This document shows positions 12,496-25,000 of a stretch of 64,000 bases of DNA, piece after piece. The stretch comes from Cichorium intybus. Lineage: Eukaryota > Streptophyta > Magnoliopsida > Asterales > Asteraceae. The position numbers were made by a program, and so were the translations under genes. The notes beneath the pieces were generated by a model. It was not told the DNA's origin and did no database searches. It worked only from the letters and a program-made list of their open reading frames with translations. Every line of letters starts with the position of its first letter. Position 1 is the first letter of the stretch. The DNA is taken from NCBI GenBank assembly GCA_023525715.1, contig CM042012.1, positions 61,215,205-61,279,204 on the forward strand, in the 5' to 3' direction.

Positions 12496-13577
12496 GTCTC
12501 CCACTTGGATAAGTCTATGACTTTAATTTATCTTCTGATTAATAAACAACCTGCAGCTTCCTAGAAACTGCTGCCGAACTCTGACCCAGTCAGTTCCGTC
12601 CAAAGATAAGTGATCATATGATCCTTCGTCCAACAAGATATTTCCAGACACGAGACATGGATTGAGATCAATCTCTGTCCGATACTCTGTTTCCCGATTT
12701 CCGATTCTGCTTATGACTTTCGGACTTCTAATTGAACACATCAATTTAGTCCAGGCTGGCCAGCACTTTAGTCAACTTCAAAATCATCGAGCGGCCTACA
12801 GATATCTGTTTCCCATCAGGGTCAAGGAACGAATAAGCTTTGACTCATATGGTTGTGTCTTTTACTTATCAAATCGTACACAACAATGCGTTTTATAACA
12901 TCGAGTTACCGATGCGTTTCGCATCATCAATATACAACCGACTCGTAAATTTCAACTCATATGTCTCCGCTTCAAGATCATACGATATTATCGTCTCAAC
13001 ATTGCTCGTGATGTAATCCATGAAGCAATCTGTTGAGCGCGGGTTTATCCAATACTCAAATCTCTATTTCTAAGTACTCATGAACGTTGTAGCAGTCTTA
13101 CTGCAATGTCTAACTCCTTAGACAATCTACAAACCAATTCACGACAGTCTTTGTTCATACTTACTCCCGAAAAGTATGAGCGACTGTGGACCTTTTGAAT
13201 AATCAAATTATTCGGGAAGTGAAACATGCAAAATTGAAACTTAAAATCTGACTGGTGGCTACTATTCCCTAATTACCAAGTCTCCACGAGGTAATCACCA
13301 AGTCGGATTTTACATAAACTATTATCGGTTTCTAGATTCCTTTTAAACTATTTAATTCGTGTTATGTATCTATGTCTACTTGACCTTTCACTCTTTCTAT
13401 GTATTCAAATGTTACACATTTATACACTTTATCCGATCGGATATCCTTCCGATGATATTTCAATTTTGGTCAGACGGTTATTCTCACTAACAACTCCATT
13501 CTATGTACTGTGACTTTCCATGGTTCTCGGGATCTTTAGTCCACATGACTGCACCCTAAGACTATTTCGAGGTGTTA

Positions 13578-13609
13578 CGATGTGCCGGTGAGCCACACGC
13601 GCTCCATCG
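13578..13609 (-). other. LARD hairpin A, unit 1
   Basis: Stem CGATG (13578-13582) pairs with CATCG (13605-13609) around a 22-nt interior TGCCGGT...CCACACGCGCTC. One of four such hairpins in this unit; the interior is conserved while the stem sequence changes in a paired way. Confidence 0.75.
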
Positions 13610-14335
13610 GAATGCCAACGAAATTCTTTAACCATTAAGTCTTTATTTGAAAAACTCTTTTCAAATTGTTATCAACATTCACCCCTAATCATTTTTCAAT
13701 GATTTCTCATGTATGTACAAAATCCATTAAGTATTCCCAGCCAAGTCATATCCTGAATCTGACTCAGTATGCTCTAAGCATTAAGTCATCAAGACATGTT
13801 CATGACACTTCTGATCGATCCAAGAAACTTGTTGGATTCGATCCAGTCCTATTCCAAACCCTTTTGGAGTCTTAGGATTACTCATAATCCTTGTGTCACG
13901 ACCTTTAATAACTATCTCCTTTCGGAGACTTTTTCTCATGCATCTTGAATCTTATCAAGATCATGCTTATTATGGCCAGGTCTATACTGATGACAACATC
14001 TATCTGATAGATGTCTATGGATTATGTGAGTATGCTGCACCTTCTTTGTATGCCAAATCATTACACTTTGCAATGATAGGAAACTCTTTTCCTGAGCTAT
14101 GCATCTTGAGTCTCATCAAGATCATCTTGGCAGAGTTTCGATCTATCTCATAGACATTTATAACCACCCCGAGCATGCCGTATCTTTATTAAGTCTTTCA
14201 TAGCGATCCGTCTCTTAACACCAAGTCATTACACTTTGTAATGAAAAAAAAGACGTTTCCTAGAACCAATATGTGACACACATATGAAGATAGATAACAG
14301 CAACACTCCCACTGGCTTCAACACGGTTATAGACT

Positions 14336-14449
14336 ATTCACAAAATCCAGAGCTTATAGCACATTTTGTGAATCCAAACCTTTCTGACATCTTAATAGAA
14401 ATCTTTCAGCCCATTCTCAAAATCCAATCCTTTGGCATATTTTGAGAAT
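14336..14449 (-). other. Two 11-bp AT hairpins, unit 1
   Basis: ATTCACAAAAT (14336-14346) pairs perfectly with ATTTTGTGAAT (14363-14373), and ATTCTCAAAAT (14413-14423) pairs with ATTTTGAGAAT (14439-14449). The two stems differ at one base pair (A-T replaced by T-A), so pairing is kept. Confidence 0.8.
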
Positions 14450-14533
14450 CTGAATATCCTTTCTTGCGAGATTCCCGCGGGGAAATCCCGGGCCCACGTA
14501 CCTTTATACTGGCATACTCTTTGTGAGTCCCCA

Positions 14534-14567
14534 TTAGTGTGTCGGTGATCCACACGCGCTCCACTAA
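14534..14567 (-). other. LARD hairpin B, unit 1
   Basis: Stem TTAGTG (14534-14539) pairs with CACTAA (14562-14567) around a 22-nt interior TGTCGGT...CCACACGCGCTC. Confidence 0.78.
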
Positions 14568-15710
14568 CGACTTACATTATGCAGTATCCTTTCAGATTTC
14601 ATCTTCTATTGAGAGTGCTTCTCTCGGAGTCAATTTCTTGACTCTGAGTATCGTCTCACTCAACCAGATGTTCTGAAGGTACGTTTCTGTCCATGTTGGT
14701 CTCTTTTGATGATTACTCCCACTGGTTTTAAGACCAGTTATAAAATCAATTAAACTGTCACATAGACTGTATCTCGTCCTAAGGTTCTCTTAATTGGCAG
14801 CAACCGGGCTCACCAATGCTTCCAAGTAGTCGGATTGAAAATCCGTACCAACTATAGTGCTTTACCACTATTCGGTATGTCACCCCGATCATAACTACTT
14901 ATGACGGTGATCAGTACTACTGGTCAAGAGAAGGTTATGTCAGTATTAAAAAACAGAAATCTGATTTCTGCTCTAAGCCTACCGATGACTAAAGGTTATT
15001 TCACTTGGCTAATCCTGAACTTATTCAGGACAGTCCCAACTCCCACTGTCTCCTTAGAATATGAGTTCTTTCTAAAAGAGCTCTTTGTTTTCCAGGTACA
15101 GCGGGATAGCCAGTGAAATGACATTTCTGATTAGGTTCAGGCCAGTCATGAGGTTCGGACGAACGCTACAAGACCCTGGACCTTTAATGTACAAGTGGGA
15201 CGATCCTAGCTTTACATTTCAGACAGTGTCTGCAAAACCTACTTAGTCTTAGATGTGGTCGGAATATGGTTTTTATGGTCTGACTGGTATGGTATTTAAT
15301 TTACGGGAAACTAATTTGACAATGTATCTCATACATCAATGATCAAACTGTTTCGACCAATGCTCCATCATCTTCCCTAAGATACATTATAACTATAAAT
15401 GTTCTTGGAAGGAAATAAACTGTGAAACATTTTCCCAGTTTATGTTGTCACTCAGGTTCTGTGGGTCTTGTACTTCCTTTGAAGTCCTTGAACTGTTCAA
15501 AGATTCAATCCAATCGCTTATTCTGATAAGCGAGGTCATATTCGTCATACCGACTGACAAATATTGTGAAGTACAAACAATTGTGTTCTAGTCGGAGATT
15601 CGAGCAATACACAGCAACTGATGTGTTCATTGCTTCCAATCTCAATCTCTTTTACATCTCTATGTAAACTTATGACTTTTTTAATTCTGTTCAAGACTTG
15701 CAATCTTCAG

Positions 15711-15955
15711 TTGACTCTAAGTCAACTGATTCCAAAATCCTATCCTTTGGATCTTTGGGTGATTCATTTCTTGCCACATGTGCTTTATAAAGAACTTAAT
15801 CATCATTCGACTCTAAGTCAAATGATTCCAAAGTCCTGTCCAACTGGATCTTTGGTTGATTCATTTCTTAACACATTAAGAACTCAACTCATCAAGTGAC
15901 TCTAAGTCAAATGATTCCAAGGTCCTGTCCAACTGGACCTTTGGTTGAATTGATT
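15711..15955 (-). repeat. Threefold 89-96 bp tandem repeat, unit 1
   Basis: Three imperfect copies, each with GACTCTAAGTCAA followed by (A/C)TGATTCCAA and CCTTTGG or TCTTTGG. The shared word GACTCTAAGTC starts at about 15713, 15809 and 15898. TTGACTCTAAGTCAA in the first copy is an inverted repeat with a 3-nt loop. Confidence 0.85.
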
Positions 15956-17014
15956 ATTATGACATTTATCTTAACAATCATAAAAGGACACAATTCCTAA
16001 AATCCAAACACTTTGGATGCATTCAACATTCAAGTTATTACTAATTATGCATTCAACACAATCATACAACATTTCAAGGATATTTCAAACAACATGTGTT
16101 AAAAGAAAATTGACAATTTTATTAAAACAAAAAATCCTTGAACAATGTACTATATGATAGACAATGTCATACGCATCTGATAAGCTAATAATATGATTTC
16201 AACATCTAACTAAACTCTAAAACTGCATGAGCTTCAGATCCAATCTGAATATGCTCCTATGTAACAACATCCCACATCCTACAGAGTCCATGCATACAGA
16301 GCAAATGTGAGAAACACATCCTGTATCAAGGAACTAAGGATCAGGTGTTCTGAGTTTTAAGATATTCCTGAGTTGCCAAACTGTTCGGCTTCGGAGCATT
16401 TTCCAATCTTTCCGTGACTGTGTCCCACCTAGTGGATTCCCAGTTTGAAACATCGAGGAACAGGTCCAGACGATCTGGATCATTTCTTGATGTGTCCTAT
16501 TACTGGACTCAATCCCGAAGCAACTGAATCAATGGAACTATGCTTCTCTATGAACGACTCATACAGAGTCAACATTGAATGCATATCCACGATTGTCTTA
16601 TCTGGTTTCCCTTCCTGTACATCAGGATGAACGGATCAGCGAGTCGAGCTAATGCTTCAACTTCCAATCAAAAGGGGACCAAATTTATACAGTTCACCTA
16701 TGTGTCTCTCAGTCTTGAGAACATGTGAACCGGTGCTACTTCCTGCACACTTCAAACTCTTTGAAGATCTTAGCTCGTCCTTTCTCAACCAGTTCATGGA
16801 ACCTTTCCACAACTAGCTGTGTTAACTAATCTGACCCTAGGAATTCTAAATTCGTGCGGAAATCGGGGTCAATGATCAATAGTATTAGGTAACAAACTTT
16901 CCTTGACTTAACAATCAAGGAGTCATGCTCATCACAAGCTACTGTGTGATGTCATGCTTTAAGGAGCGGACACTCAGTCAGATATGGCTTGCCAGCAAAA
17001 CAAAGAACTATTCT

Positions 17015-17140
17015 CTATTTATGAAGCCATACCATATAATTCAGGCCAGTCAGCCTTACCATATTAGGCAGGTGCTTTCTGATGCTCTCAGAAGTGGGTG
17101 AAGGAGGAGAGGGAGGAGAATAGACACTTGATTCAGACAT
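17015..17140 (-). CDS. Small 41-aa ORF in LARD unit 1
   Basis: On the minus strand, ATG at 17140 to TAG at 17015, 41 residues beginning MSESSVYSPPSPPSPTSES and containing RLTGLNYMVWLHK. It starts about 1.2 kb downstream of the PBS, where gag would begin, and the second part resembles the LTGxNYxxW start of copia Gag proteins, as a recollection. An identical-position copy is in unit 2. It is probably the relic start of gag rather than a functional gene; whether it is translated cannot be told. Confidence 0.4.
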   Translation of the reverse strand: MSESSVYSPPSPPSPTSESIRKHLPNMVRLTGLNYMVWLHK

Positions 17141-17469
17141 CTACAATAACCAGAATTTTATTAGTTTAATTTATCCTTTTAAATAATTACCCAATATATT
17201 ATTTATTAATGCTAGGACCCAAAATGCCCCAACTATGGTGTGAAGAGGGATGCCGTAATCACAACATAATGGTCATTAAGGTAGATAATACACTTATCAA
17301 TTTCATCTTATGAAATTCCTAGATCTGATGAGACACATTGAACTGTTCAATGGCATGTTTAGTCTCGGATGTGCCCCACTGTTTGTGACTGGGATGCCGA
17401 GGATCACAAACCGGGTGTGAATAACCATGCAAATTAGCTTGGTACTCTCGAAGTCAATTGTCATCTCTA

Positions 17470-17505
17470 ATTAACGTGCCGGTTAACCACACACGCTCCG
17501 TTAAT
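17470..17505 (-). other. LARD hairpin C, unit 1
   Basis: Stem ATTAACG (17470-17476) pairs with CGTTAAT (17499-17505) around a 22-nt interior TGCCGGT...CCACACACGCTC. The longest of the four stems, 7 bp. Confidence 0.82.
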
Positions 17506-17550
17506 AATGACAAAATCGAGAAACCCATTGCAAGTCTTTGTGGGCCCCAG

Positions 17551-17584
17551 TTGGTGTGCCGGTAAACCACACACGCTCCACCAA
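17551..17584 (-). other. LARD hairpin D, unit 1
   Basis: Stem TTGGTG (17551-17556) pairs with CACCAA (17579-17584) around a 22-nt interior TGCCGGT...CCACACACGCTC. It lies 46 bp from hairpin C, so C and D form a pair about 0.8-0.9 kb from the PBS. Confidence 0.82.
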
Positions 17585-18358
17585 TGTTCCACAAAGTGCA
17601 ATGTGCAATTCCATGGATTAGCACCAATTCACATTTTTAACCTAAAGTAACTAGATTGGGTTTTGTTTAAGGTTCTAGTACTTTCAATTATAGCATTATA
17701 CTTTTAAGAGGCTTAGCGGTTCTATCAAACCCATTCGGCTAACGACACTCGACTGACCAGGAGAGCGGTGGGTAAGAGTGGATACCCATTAGACAAACAT
17801 TTTATAGTCAGTCGCCTTATACCCTCTTTATAGGACAGTTTTGTGAATGAGGCATACTTGCGGTAAGACTAACCAATTTTCTTATATATAAATAATTAAC
17901 TTTTAATCATAAATATCTAAGATATATTTTAATCTTATTAAAATATTTTAGAATTAATTTTCTGAGAATTTTCGCAAATTTATTTCTATTTTTCGAAAAT
18001 TTTAATTAATTCTTTAAGCTGATTTAATTTATCTTTTAATTAACAATTAATTAAATTAATTAAATCTAAGATAGATATTATAAATTAATCAAATTAATTT
18101 TCTATCTAGAAACCTAGTAGGTCGAAATTTGCATGCAAGGCAATTAGGGTTCCAGTTATTCAATTTAGTAAACTACCAAAAATAACAACCAACTAAACAA
18201 GGCAAGCAAATCAAATGGGAAACAAAGGGTGGCGGCTAGGGTTAGGAAACCCTAGCCATGATTTCAACCAAAAGCCATTCCAAGAAGTGTTTTTCGCAAA
18301 AACACTCATGGCACAAACAATTTATGCAGTTTATATCAAACACAAGAAAACAAACCAT

Positions 18359-18371
18359 AGCTCTGATACCA
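18359..18371 (-). other. LARD primer binding site, unit 1
   Basis: Minus strand TGGTATCAGAGCT, complementary to the 3' end of initiator tRNA-Met, separated by one base from the LTR end at 18373. Confidence 0.93.
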
Positions 18372-18372
18372 C

Positions 18373-19139
18373 TGAAGGGTTTTCTAGCAAATAATGAACA
18401 CAAAATTCCTTATGGTTCACATGCAACCCTAGAAAGATCTATGTTTTCTTCTATGAAGATAATAAACTAAAACCTAAAGGCCAACAATAATTATTAAAGA
18501 TCAAAACAAGAATTACTAACCTTTTGATCTTGTTCTTGAAGCTAGCAGCAAAAGTATCCTGCCTCAAATGAAAGTCATACCCACAGCAATGGAGAAGACA
18601 GTCCAGCAGAGTTTGTCTGGTTGAAGTTGGCGTGAATAATGGGGAGCTAGAGGGTTCCTTTTATAGCCTCCTAGGGTTACACCTGAAACCCTAAGGAGCC
18701 TCCAAGTGGGCAAGCCTGTTGACCACTTGGACCAGATCCCTAAACCCTAATTAGGGTTTTCGCCAACCCTAGAGAATCCTCCAAGGGTGGCGCCACTTTT
18801 GGCCCCTGGACTTCTCTTTGCCAGTTATTCAACTATTGAATAAATACAAACTAGTCCTCACACTTTTAATTAATTAATTTAATCACTAAATTAAATCCAA
18901 TTAATTCTAGATTAAATCTTAATTAATTATTATGGTTTCTAATTAATATATTAACACTTAAATATATTAATAAACCATTTAATTAATTCTATTGATTTAT
19001 TAAACAATTAATAAATCAACCTTTTACTCTACCGAACTCTATCCTGACCTCCAGCTATGAGGGCAACCCAAATGGACTTTGCTTCAATTAACAAGATAAA
19101 TATAGTTGTAAAGTCATGGCTTAGACACCTAATCCAACA
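18373..19139 (-). repeat. LARD LTR 2 (shared middle LTR)
   Basis: 767 bp. It serves at once as 5' LTR of unit 1 and 3' LTR of unit 2, the hallmark of an LTR element tandem array. Confidence 0.96.
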
Positions 19140-20221
19140 GTCTCCCACTTGGATAAGTCTATGACTTTAATTTATCTTCTGATTAATAAACAACCTGCAG
19201 CTTCCTAGAAACTGCTGCCGAACTCTGACCCAGTCAGTTCCGTCCAAAGATAAGTGATCATATGATCCTTCGTCCAACAAGATATTTCCAGACACGAGAC
19301 ATGGATTGAGATCAATCTCTGTCCGATACTCTGTTTCCCGATTTCCGATTCTGCTTATGACTTTCGGACTTCTAATTGAACACATCAATTTAGTCCAGGC
19401 TGGCCAGCACTTTAGTCAACTTCAAAATCATCGAGCGGCCTACAGATATCTGTTTCCCATCAGGGTCAAGGAACGAATAAGCTTTGACTCATATGGTTGT
19501 GTCTTTTACTTATCAAATCGTACACAACAATGCGTTTTATAACATCGAGTTACCGATGCGTTTCGCATCATCAATATACAACCGACTCGTAAATTTCAAC
19601 TCATATGTCTCCGCTTCAAGATCATACGATATTATCGTCTCAACATTGCTCGTGATGTAATCCATGAAGCAATCTGTTGAGCGCGGGTTTATCCAATACT
19701 CAAATCTCTATTTCTAAGTACTCATGAACGTTGTAGCAGTCTTACTGCAATGTCTAACTCCTTAGACAATCTACAAACCAATTCACGACAGTCTTTGTTC
19801 ATACTTACTCCCGAAAAGTATGAGCGACTGTGGACCTTTTGAATAATCAAATTATTCGGGAAGTGAAACATGCAAAATTGAAACTTAAAATCTGACTCGT
19901 GGCTACTATTGCCTAATTACCAAGTCTCCACGAGGTAATCACCAAGTCGGATTTTACATAAACTATTATCGGTTTCTAGATTCCTTTTAAACTATTTAAT
20001 TCGTGTTATGTATCTATGTCTACTTGACCTTTCACTCTTTCTATGTATTCAAATGTTACACATTTATACACTTTATCCGATCGGATATCCTTCCGATGAT
20101 ATTTCAATTTTGGTCAGACGGTTATTCTCACTAACAACTCCATTCTATGTACTGTGACTTTCCATGGTTCTCGGGATCTTTAGTCCACATGACTGCACCC
20201 TAAGACTATTTCGAGGTGTTA

Positions 20222-20252
20222 CGATGTGCCGTGAGCCACACGCGCTCCATCG
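20222..20252 (-). other. LARD hairpin A, unit 2
   Basis: Stem CGATG/CATCG as in unit 1. One G of the interior is deleted (TGCCGTG for TGCCGGTG), so the interior is 21 nt here; all other copies have 22. Confidence 0.72.
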
Positions 20253-20978
20253 GAATGCCAACGAAATTCTTTAACCATTAAGTCTTTATTTGAAAAACTC
20301 TTTTCAAATTGTTATCAACATTCACCCCTAATCATTTTTCAATGATTTCTCATGTATGTACAAAATCCATTAAGTATTCCCAGCCAAGTCATATCCTGAA
20401 TCTGACTCAGTATGCTCTAAGCATTAAGTCATCAAGACATGTTCATGACACTTCTGATCGATCCAAGAAACTTGTTGGATTCGATCCAGTCCTATTCCAA
20501 ACCCTTTTGGAGTCTTAGGATTACTCATAATCCTTGTGTCACGACCTTTAATAACTATCTCCTTTCGGAGACTTTTTCTCATGCATCTTGAATCTTATCA
20601 AGATCATGCTTATTATGGCCAGGTCTATACTGATGACAACATCTATCTGATAGATGTCTATGGATTATGTGAGTATGCTGCACCTTCTTTGTATGCCAAA
20701 TCATTACACTTTGCAATGATAGGAAACTCTTTTCCTGAGCTATGCATCTTGAGTCTCATCAAGATCATCTTGGCAGAGTTTCGATCTATCTCATAGACAT
20801 TTATAACCACCCCGAGCATGCCGTATCTTTATTAAGTCTTTCATAGCGATCCGTCTCTTAACACCAAGTCATTACACTTTGTAATGAAAAAAAAGACGTT
20901 TCCTAGAACCAATATGTGACACACATATGAAGATAGATAACAGCAACACTCCCACTGGCTTCAACACGGTTATAGACT

Positions 20979-21092
20979 ATTCACAAAATCCAGAGCTTAT
21001 AGCACATTTTGTGAATCCAAACCTTTCTGACATCTTAATAGAAATCTTTCAGCCCATTCTCAAAATCCAATCCTTTGGCATATTTTGAGAAT
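20979..21092 (-). other. Two 11-bp AT hairpins, unit 2
   Basis: Same two inverted repeats as in unit 1 at 14336-14449, unchanged. Confidence 0.78.
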
Positions 21093-21176
21093 CTGAATAT
21101 CCTTTCTTGCGAGATTCCCGCGGGGAAATCCTGGGCCCACGTACCTTTATACTGGCATACTCTTTGTGAGTCCCCA

Positions 21177-21210
21177 TTAGTGTGTCGGTGATCCACACGC
21201 GCTCCACTAA
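21177..21210 (-). other. LARD hairpin B, unit 2
   Basis: Stem TTAGTG (21177-21182) with CACTAA (21205-21210), 22-nt interior. Confidence 0.76.
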
Positions 21211-22353
21211 CGACTTACATTATGCAGTATCCTTTCAGATTTCATCTTCTATTGAGAGTGCTTCTCTCGGAGTCAATTTCTTGACTCTGAGTATCGTCTC
21301 ACTCAACCAGATGTACTGAAGGTACGTTTCTGTCCATGTTGGTCTCTTTTGATGATTACTCCCACTGGTTTTAAGACCAGTTGTAAAATCAATGAAACTG
21401 TCACATAGACTGTATCTCGTCCTAAGGTTCTCTTAATTGGCAGCAACCGGGCTCACCAATGCTTCCAAGTAGTCGGATTGAAAATCCGTACCAACTATAG
21501 TGTTTTACCACTATTCGGTATGTCACCCCGATCATAACTACTTATGACGGTGATCAGTACTACTGGTCAAGAGAAGGTTATGTCAGTATTAAAAAACAGA
21601 AATCTGATTTCTGCTCTAAGCCTACCGATGACTAAAGGTTATTTCACTTGGCTAATCCTGAACTTATTCAGGACAGTCCCAACTCCCACTGTCTCCTTAG
21701 AATATGAGTTCTTTCTAAAAGAGCTCTTTCTTTTCCAGGTACAGCGGGATAGCCAGTGAAATGACATTTCTGATTAGGTTCAGGCCAGTCATGAGGTTCG
21801 GACGAACGCTACAAGACCCTGGACCTTTAATGTACAAGTGGGACGATCCCAGCTTTACATTTCAGACAGTGTCTGCAAAACCTACTTAGTCTTAGATGTG
21901 GTCGGAATATGGTTTTTATGGTCTGACTGGTATGGTATTTAATTTACGGGAAACTAATTTGACAATGTATCTCATACATCAATGATCGAACTGTTTCGAC
22001 CAATGCTCCATCATCTTCCCTAAGATACATTATAACTATAAATGTTCTTGGAAGGAAATAAACTGTGAAACATTTTCCCAGTTTATGTTGTCACTCAGGT
22101 TCTGTGGGTCTTGTACTTCCTTTGAAGTCCTTGAACTGTTCAAAGATTCAATCCAATCGCTTATTCTGATAAGCGAGGTCATATTCGTCATACCGACTGA
22201 CAAATATTGTGAAGTACAAACAATTGTGTTCTAGTCGGAGATTCGAGCAATACACAGCAACTGATGTGTTCATTGCTTCCAATCTCAATCTCTTTTACAT
22301 CTCTATGTAAACTTATGACTTTTTTAATTCTGTTCAAGACTTGCAATCTTCAG

Positions 22354-22598
22354 TTGACTCTAAGTCAACTGATTCCAAAATCCTATCCTTTGGATCTTTG
22401 GGTGATTCATTTCTTGCCACATGTGCTTTATAAAGAACTTAATCATCATTCGACTCTAAGTCAAATGATTCCAAAGTCCTGTCCAACTGGATCTTTGGTT
22501 GATTCATTTCTTAACACATTAAGAACTCAACTCATCAAGTGACTCTAAGTCAAATGATTCCAAGGTCCTGTCCAACTGGACCTTTGGTTGAATTGATT
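22354..22598 (-). repeat. Threefold 89-96 bp tandem repeat, unit 2
   Basis: Copy of the repeat at 15711-15955 in unit 1. Confidence 0.85.
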
Positions 22599-23657
22599 CT
22601 TATGACATTTATCTTAACAATCATAAAAGGACACAATTCCTAAAATCCAAACACTTTGGATGCATTCAACATTCAAGTTATTACTAATTATGCATTCAAC
22701 ACAATCATACAACATTTCAAGGATATTTCAAACAACATGTGTTAAAAGAAAATTGACAATTTTATTAAAACAAAAAATCCTTGAACAATGTACTATATGA
22801 TAGACAATGTCATACGCATCTGATAAGCTAATAATATGATTTCAACATCTAACTAAACTCTAAAACTGCATGAGCTTCAGATCCAATCTGAATATGCTCC
22901 AATGTAACAACATCCCACATCCTACAGAGTCCATGCATACAGAGCAAATGTGAGAAACACATCCTGTATCAAGGAACTAAGGATCAGGTGTTCTGAGTTT
23001 TAAGATATTCCTGAGTTGCCAAACTGTTCGGCTTCGGAGCATTTTCCAATCTTTCCGTGACTGTGTCCCACCTAGTGGATTCCCAGTTTGAAACATCGAG
23101 GAACAGGTCCAGACGATCTGGATCATTTCTTGATGTGTCCTATTACTGGACTCAATCCCGAAGCAACTGAATCAATGGAACTATGCTTCTCTATGAACGA
23201 CTCATACAGAGTCAACATTGAATGCATATCCACGATTGTCTTATCTGGTTTCCCTTCCTGTACATCAGGATGAACGGATCAGCGAGTCGAGCTAATGCTT
23301 CAACTTCCAATCAAAAGGGGACCAAATTTATACAGTTCACCTATGTGTCTCTCAGTCTTGAGAACATGTGAACCGGTGCTACTTCCTGCACACTTCAAAC
23401 TCTTTGAAGATCTTAGCTCGTCCTTTCTCAACCAGTTCATGGAACCTTTCCACAACTAGCTGTGTTAACTAATCTGACCCTAGGAATTCTAAATTCCTGC
23501 GGAAATCGGGGTCAATGATCAATAGTATTAGGTAACAAACTTTCCTTGACTTAACAATCAAGGAGTCATGCTCATCACAAGCTACTGTGTGATGTCATGC
23601 TTTAAGGAGCGGACACTCAGTCAGATATGGCTTGCCAGCAAAACAAAGAACTATTCT

Positions 23658-23783
23658 CTATTTATGAAGCCATACCATATAATTCAGGCCAGTCAGCCTT
23701 ACCATATTAGGCAGGTGCTTTCTGATGCTCTCAGAAGTGGGTGAAGGAGGAGAGGGAGGAGAATAGACACTTGATTCAGACAT
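23658..23783 (-). CDS. Small 41-aa ORF in LARD unit 2
   Basis: Same MSESSVYSPP start and length as the ORF at 17015-17140. Its preservation reflects the very recent duplication of the unit and is not evidence of selection. Confidence 0.38.
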   Translation of the reverse strand: MSESSVYSPPSPPSPTSESIRKHLPNMVRLTGLNYMVWLHK

Positions 23784-24111
23784 CTACAATAACCAGAATT
23801 TTATTAGTTTAATTTATCCTTTTAAATAATTACTCAATATATTATTTATTAATGCTAGGACCCAAAATGCCCAACTATGGTGTGAAGAGGGATGCCGTAA
23901 TCACAACATAATGGTCATTAAGGTAGATAATACACTTATCAATTTCATCTTATGAAATTCCTAGATCTGATGAGACACATTGAACTGTTCAATGGCATGT
24001 TTAGTCTCGGATGTGCCCCACTGTTTGTGACTGGGATGCCGAGGATCACAAACCGGGTGTGAATAACCATGCAAATTAGCTTGGTACTCTCGAAGTCAAT
24101 TGTCATCTCTA

Positions 24112-24147
24112 ATTAACGTGCCGGTTAACCACACACGCTCCGTTAAT
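24112..24147 (-). other. LARD hairpin C, unit 2
   Basis: Stem ATTAACG (24112-24118) with CGTTAAT (24141-24147), 22-nt interior. Confidence 0.8.
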
Positions 24148-24192
24148 AATGACAAAATCGAGAAACCCATTGCAAGTCTTTGTGGGCCCCAG

Positions 24193-24226
24193 TTGGTGTG
24201 CCGGTAAACCACACACGCTCCACCAA
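24193..24226 (-). other. LARD hairpin D, unit 2
   Basis: Stem TTGGTG (24193-24198) with CACCAA (24221-24226), 22-nt interior. Confidence 0.8.
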
Positions 24227-25000
24227 TGTTCCACAAAGTGCAATGTGCAATTCCATGGATTAGCACCAATTCACATTTTTAACCTAAAGTAACTAGATTG
24301 GGTTTTGTTTAAGGTTCTAGTACTTTCAATTATAGCATTATACTTTTAAGAGGCTTAGCGGTTCTATCAAACCCATTCGGCTAACGACACTCGACTGACC
24401 AGGAGAGCGGTGGGTAAGAGTGGATACCCATTAGACAAACATTTTATAGTCAGTCGCCTTATACCCTCTTTATAGGACAGTTTTGTGAATGAGGCATACT
24501 TGCGGTAAGACTAACCAATTTTCTTATATATAAATAATTAACTTTTAATCATAAATATATAAGATATATTTTAATCTTATTAAAATATTTTAGAATTAAT
24601 TTTCTGAGAATTTTCGCAAATTTATTTCTATTTTTCGAAAATTTTAATTAATTCTTTAAGCTGATTTAATTTATCTTTTAATTAACAATTAATTAAATTA
24701 ATTAAATCTAAGATAGATATTATAAATTAATCAAATTAATTTTCTATCTAGAAACCTAGTAGGTCGAAATTTGCATGCAAGGCAATTAGGGTTCCAGTTA
24801 TTCAATTTAGTAAACTACCAAAAATAACAACCAACTAAACAAGGCAAGCAAATCAAATGGGAAACAAAGGGTGGCGGCTAGGGTTAGGAAACCCTAGCCA
24901 TGATTTCGACCAAAAGCCATTCCAAGAAGTGTTTTTCGCAAAAACACTCATGGCACAAACAATTTATGCAGTTTATATCAAACACAAGAAAACAAACCAT

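Larger units (their letters stand above)
12496..18372 (-). mobile_element. LARD internal region, unit 1
   Basis: About 5.88 kb between the polypurine tract (minus CCAAGTGGGAGAC, plus 12496-12508) and the PBS (18359-18371). The only frames are short and scattered. What it does hold is structured: four hairpins with a constant interior, two 11-bp AT hairpins, and a threefold 90-96 bp tandem repeat. Some minus-strand stretches read weakly like decayed copia protein (for example LTGLNYMVWLHK near 17020-17050), so it may descend from a copia element. Confidence 0.88.

Noticed and set aside
18359..18371. tRNA-Met-like sequence
   Set aside because: Only the 13-nt complement of the tRNA 3' end is present next to an LTR, so it is a primer binding site and not a tRNA gene.
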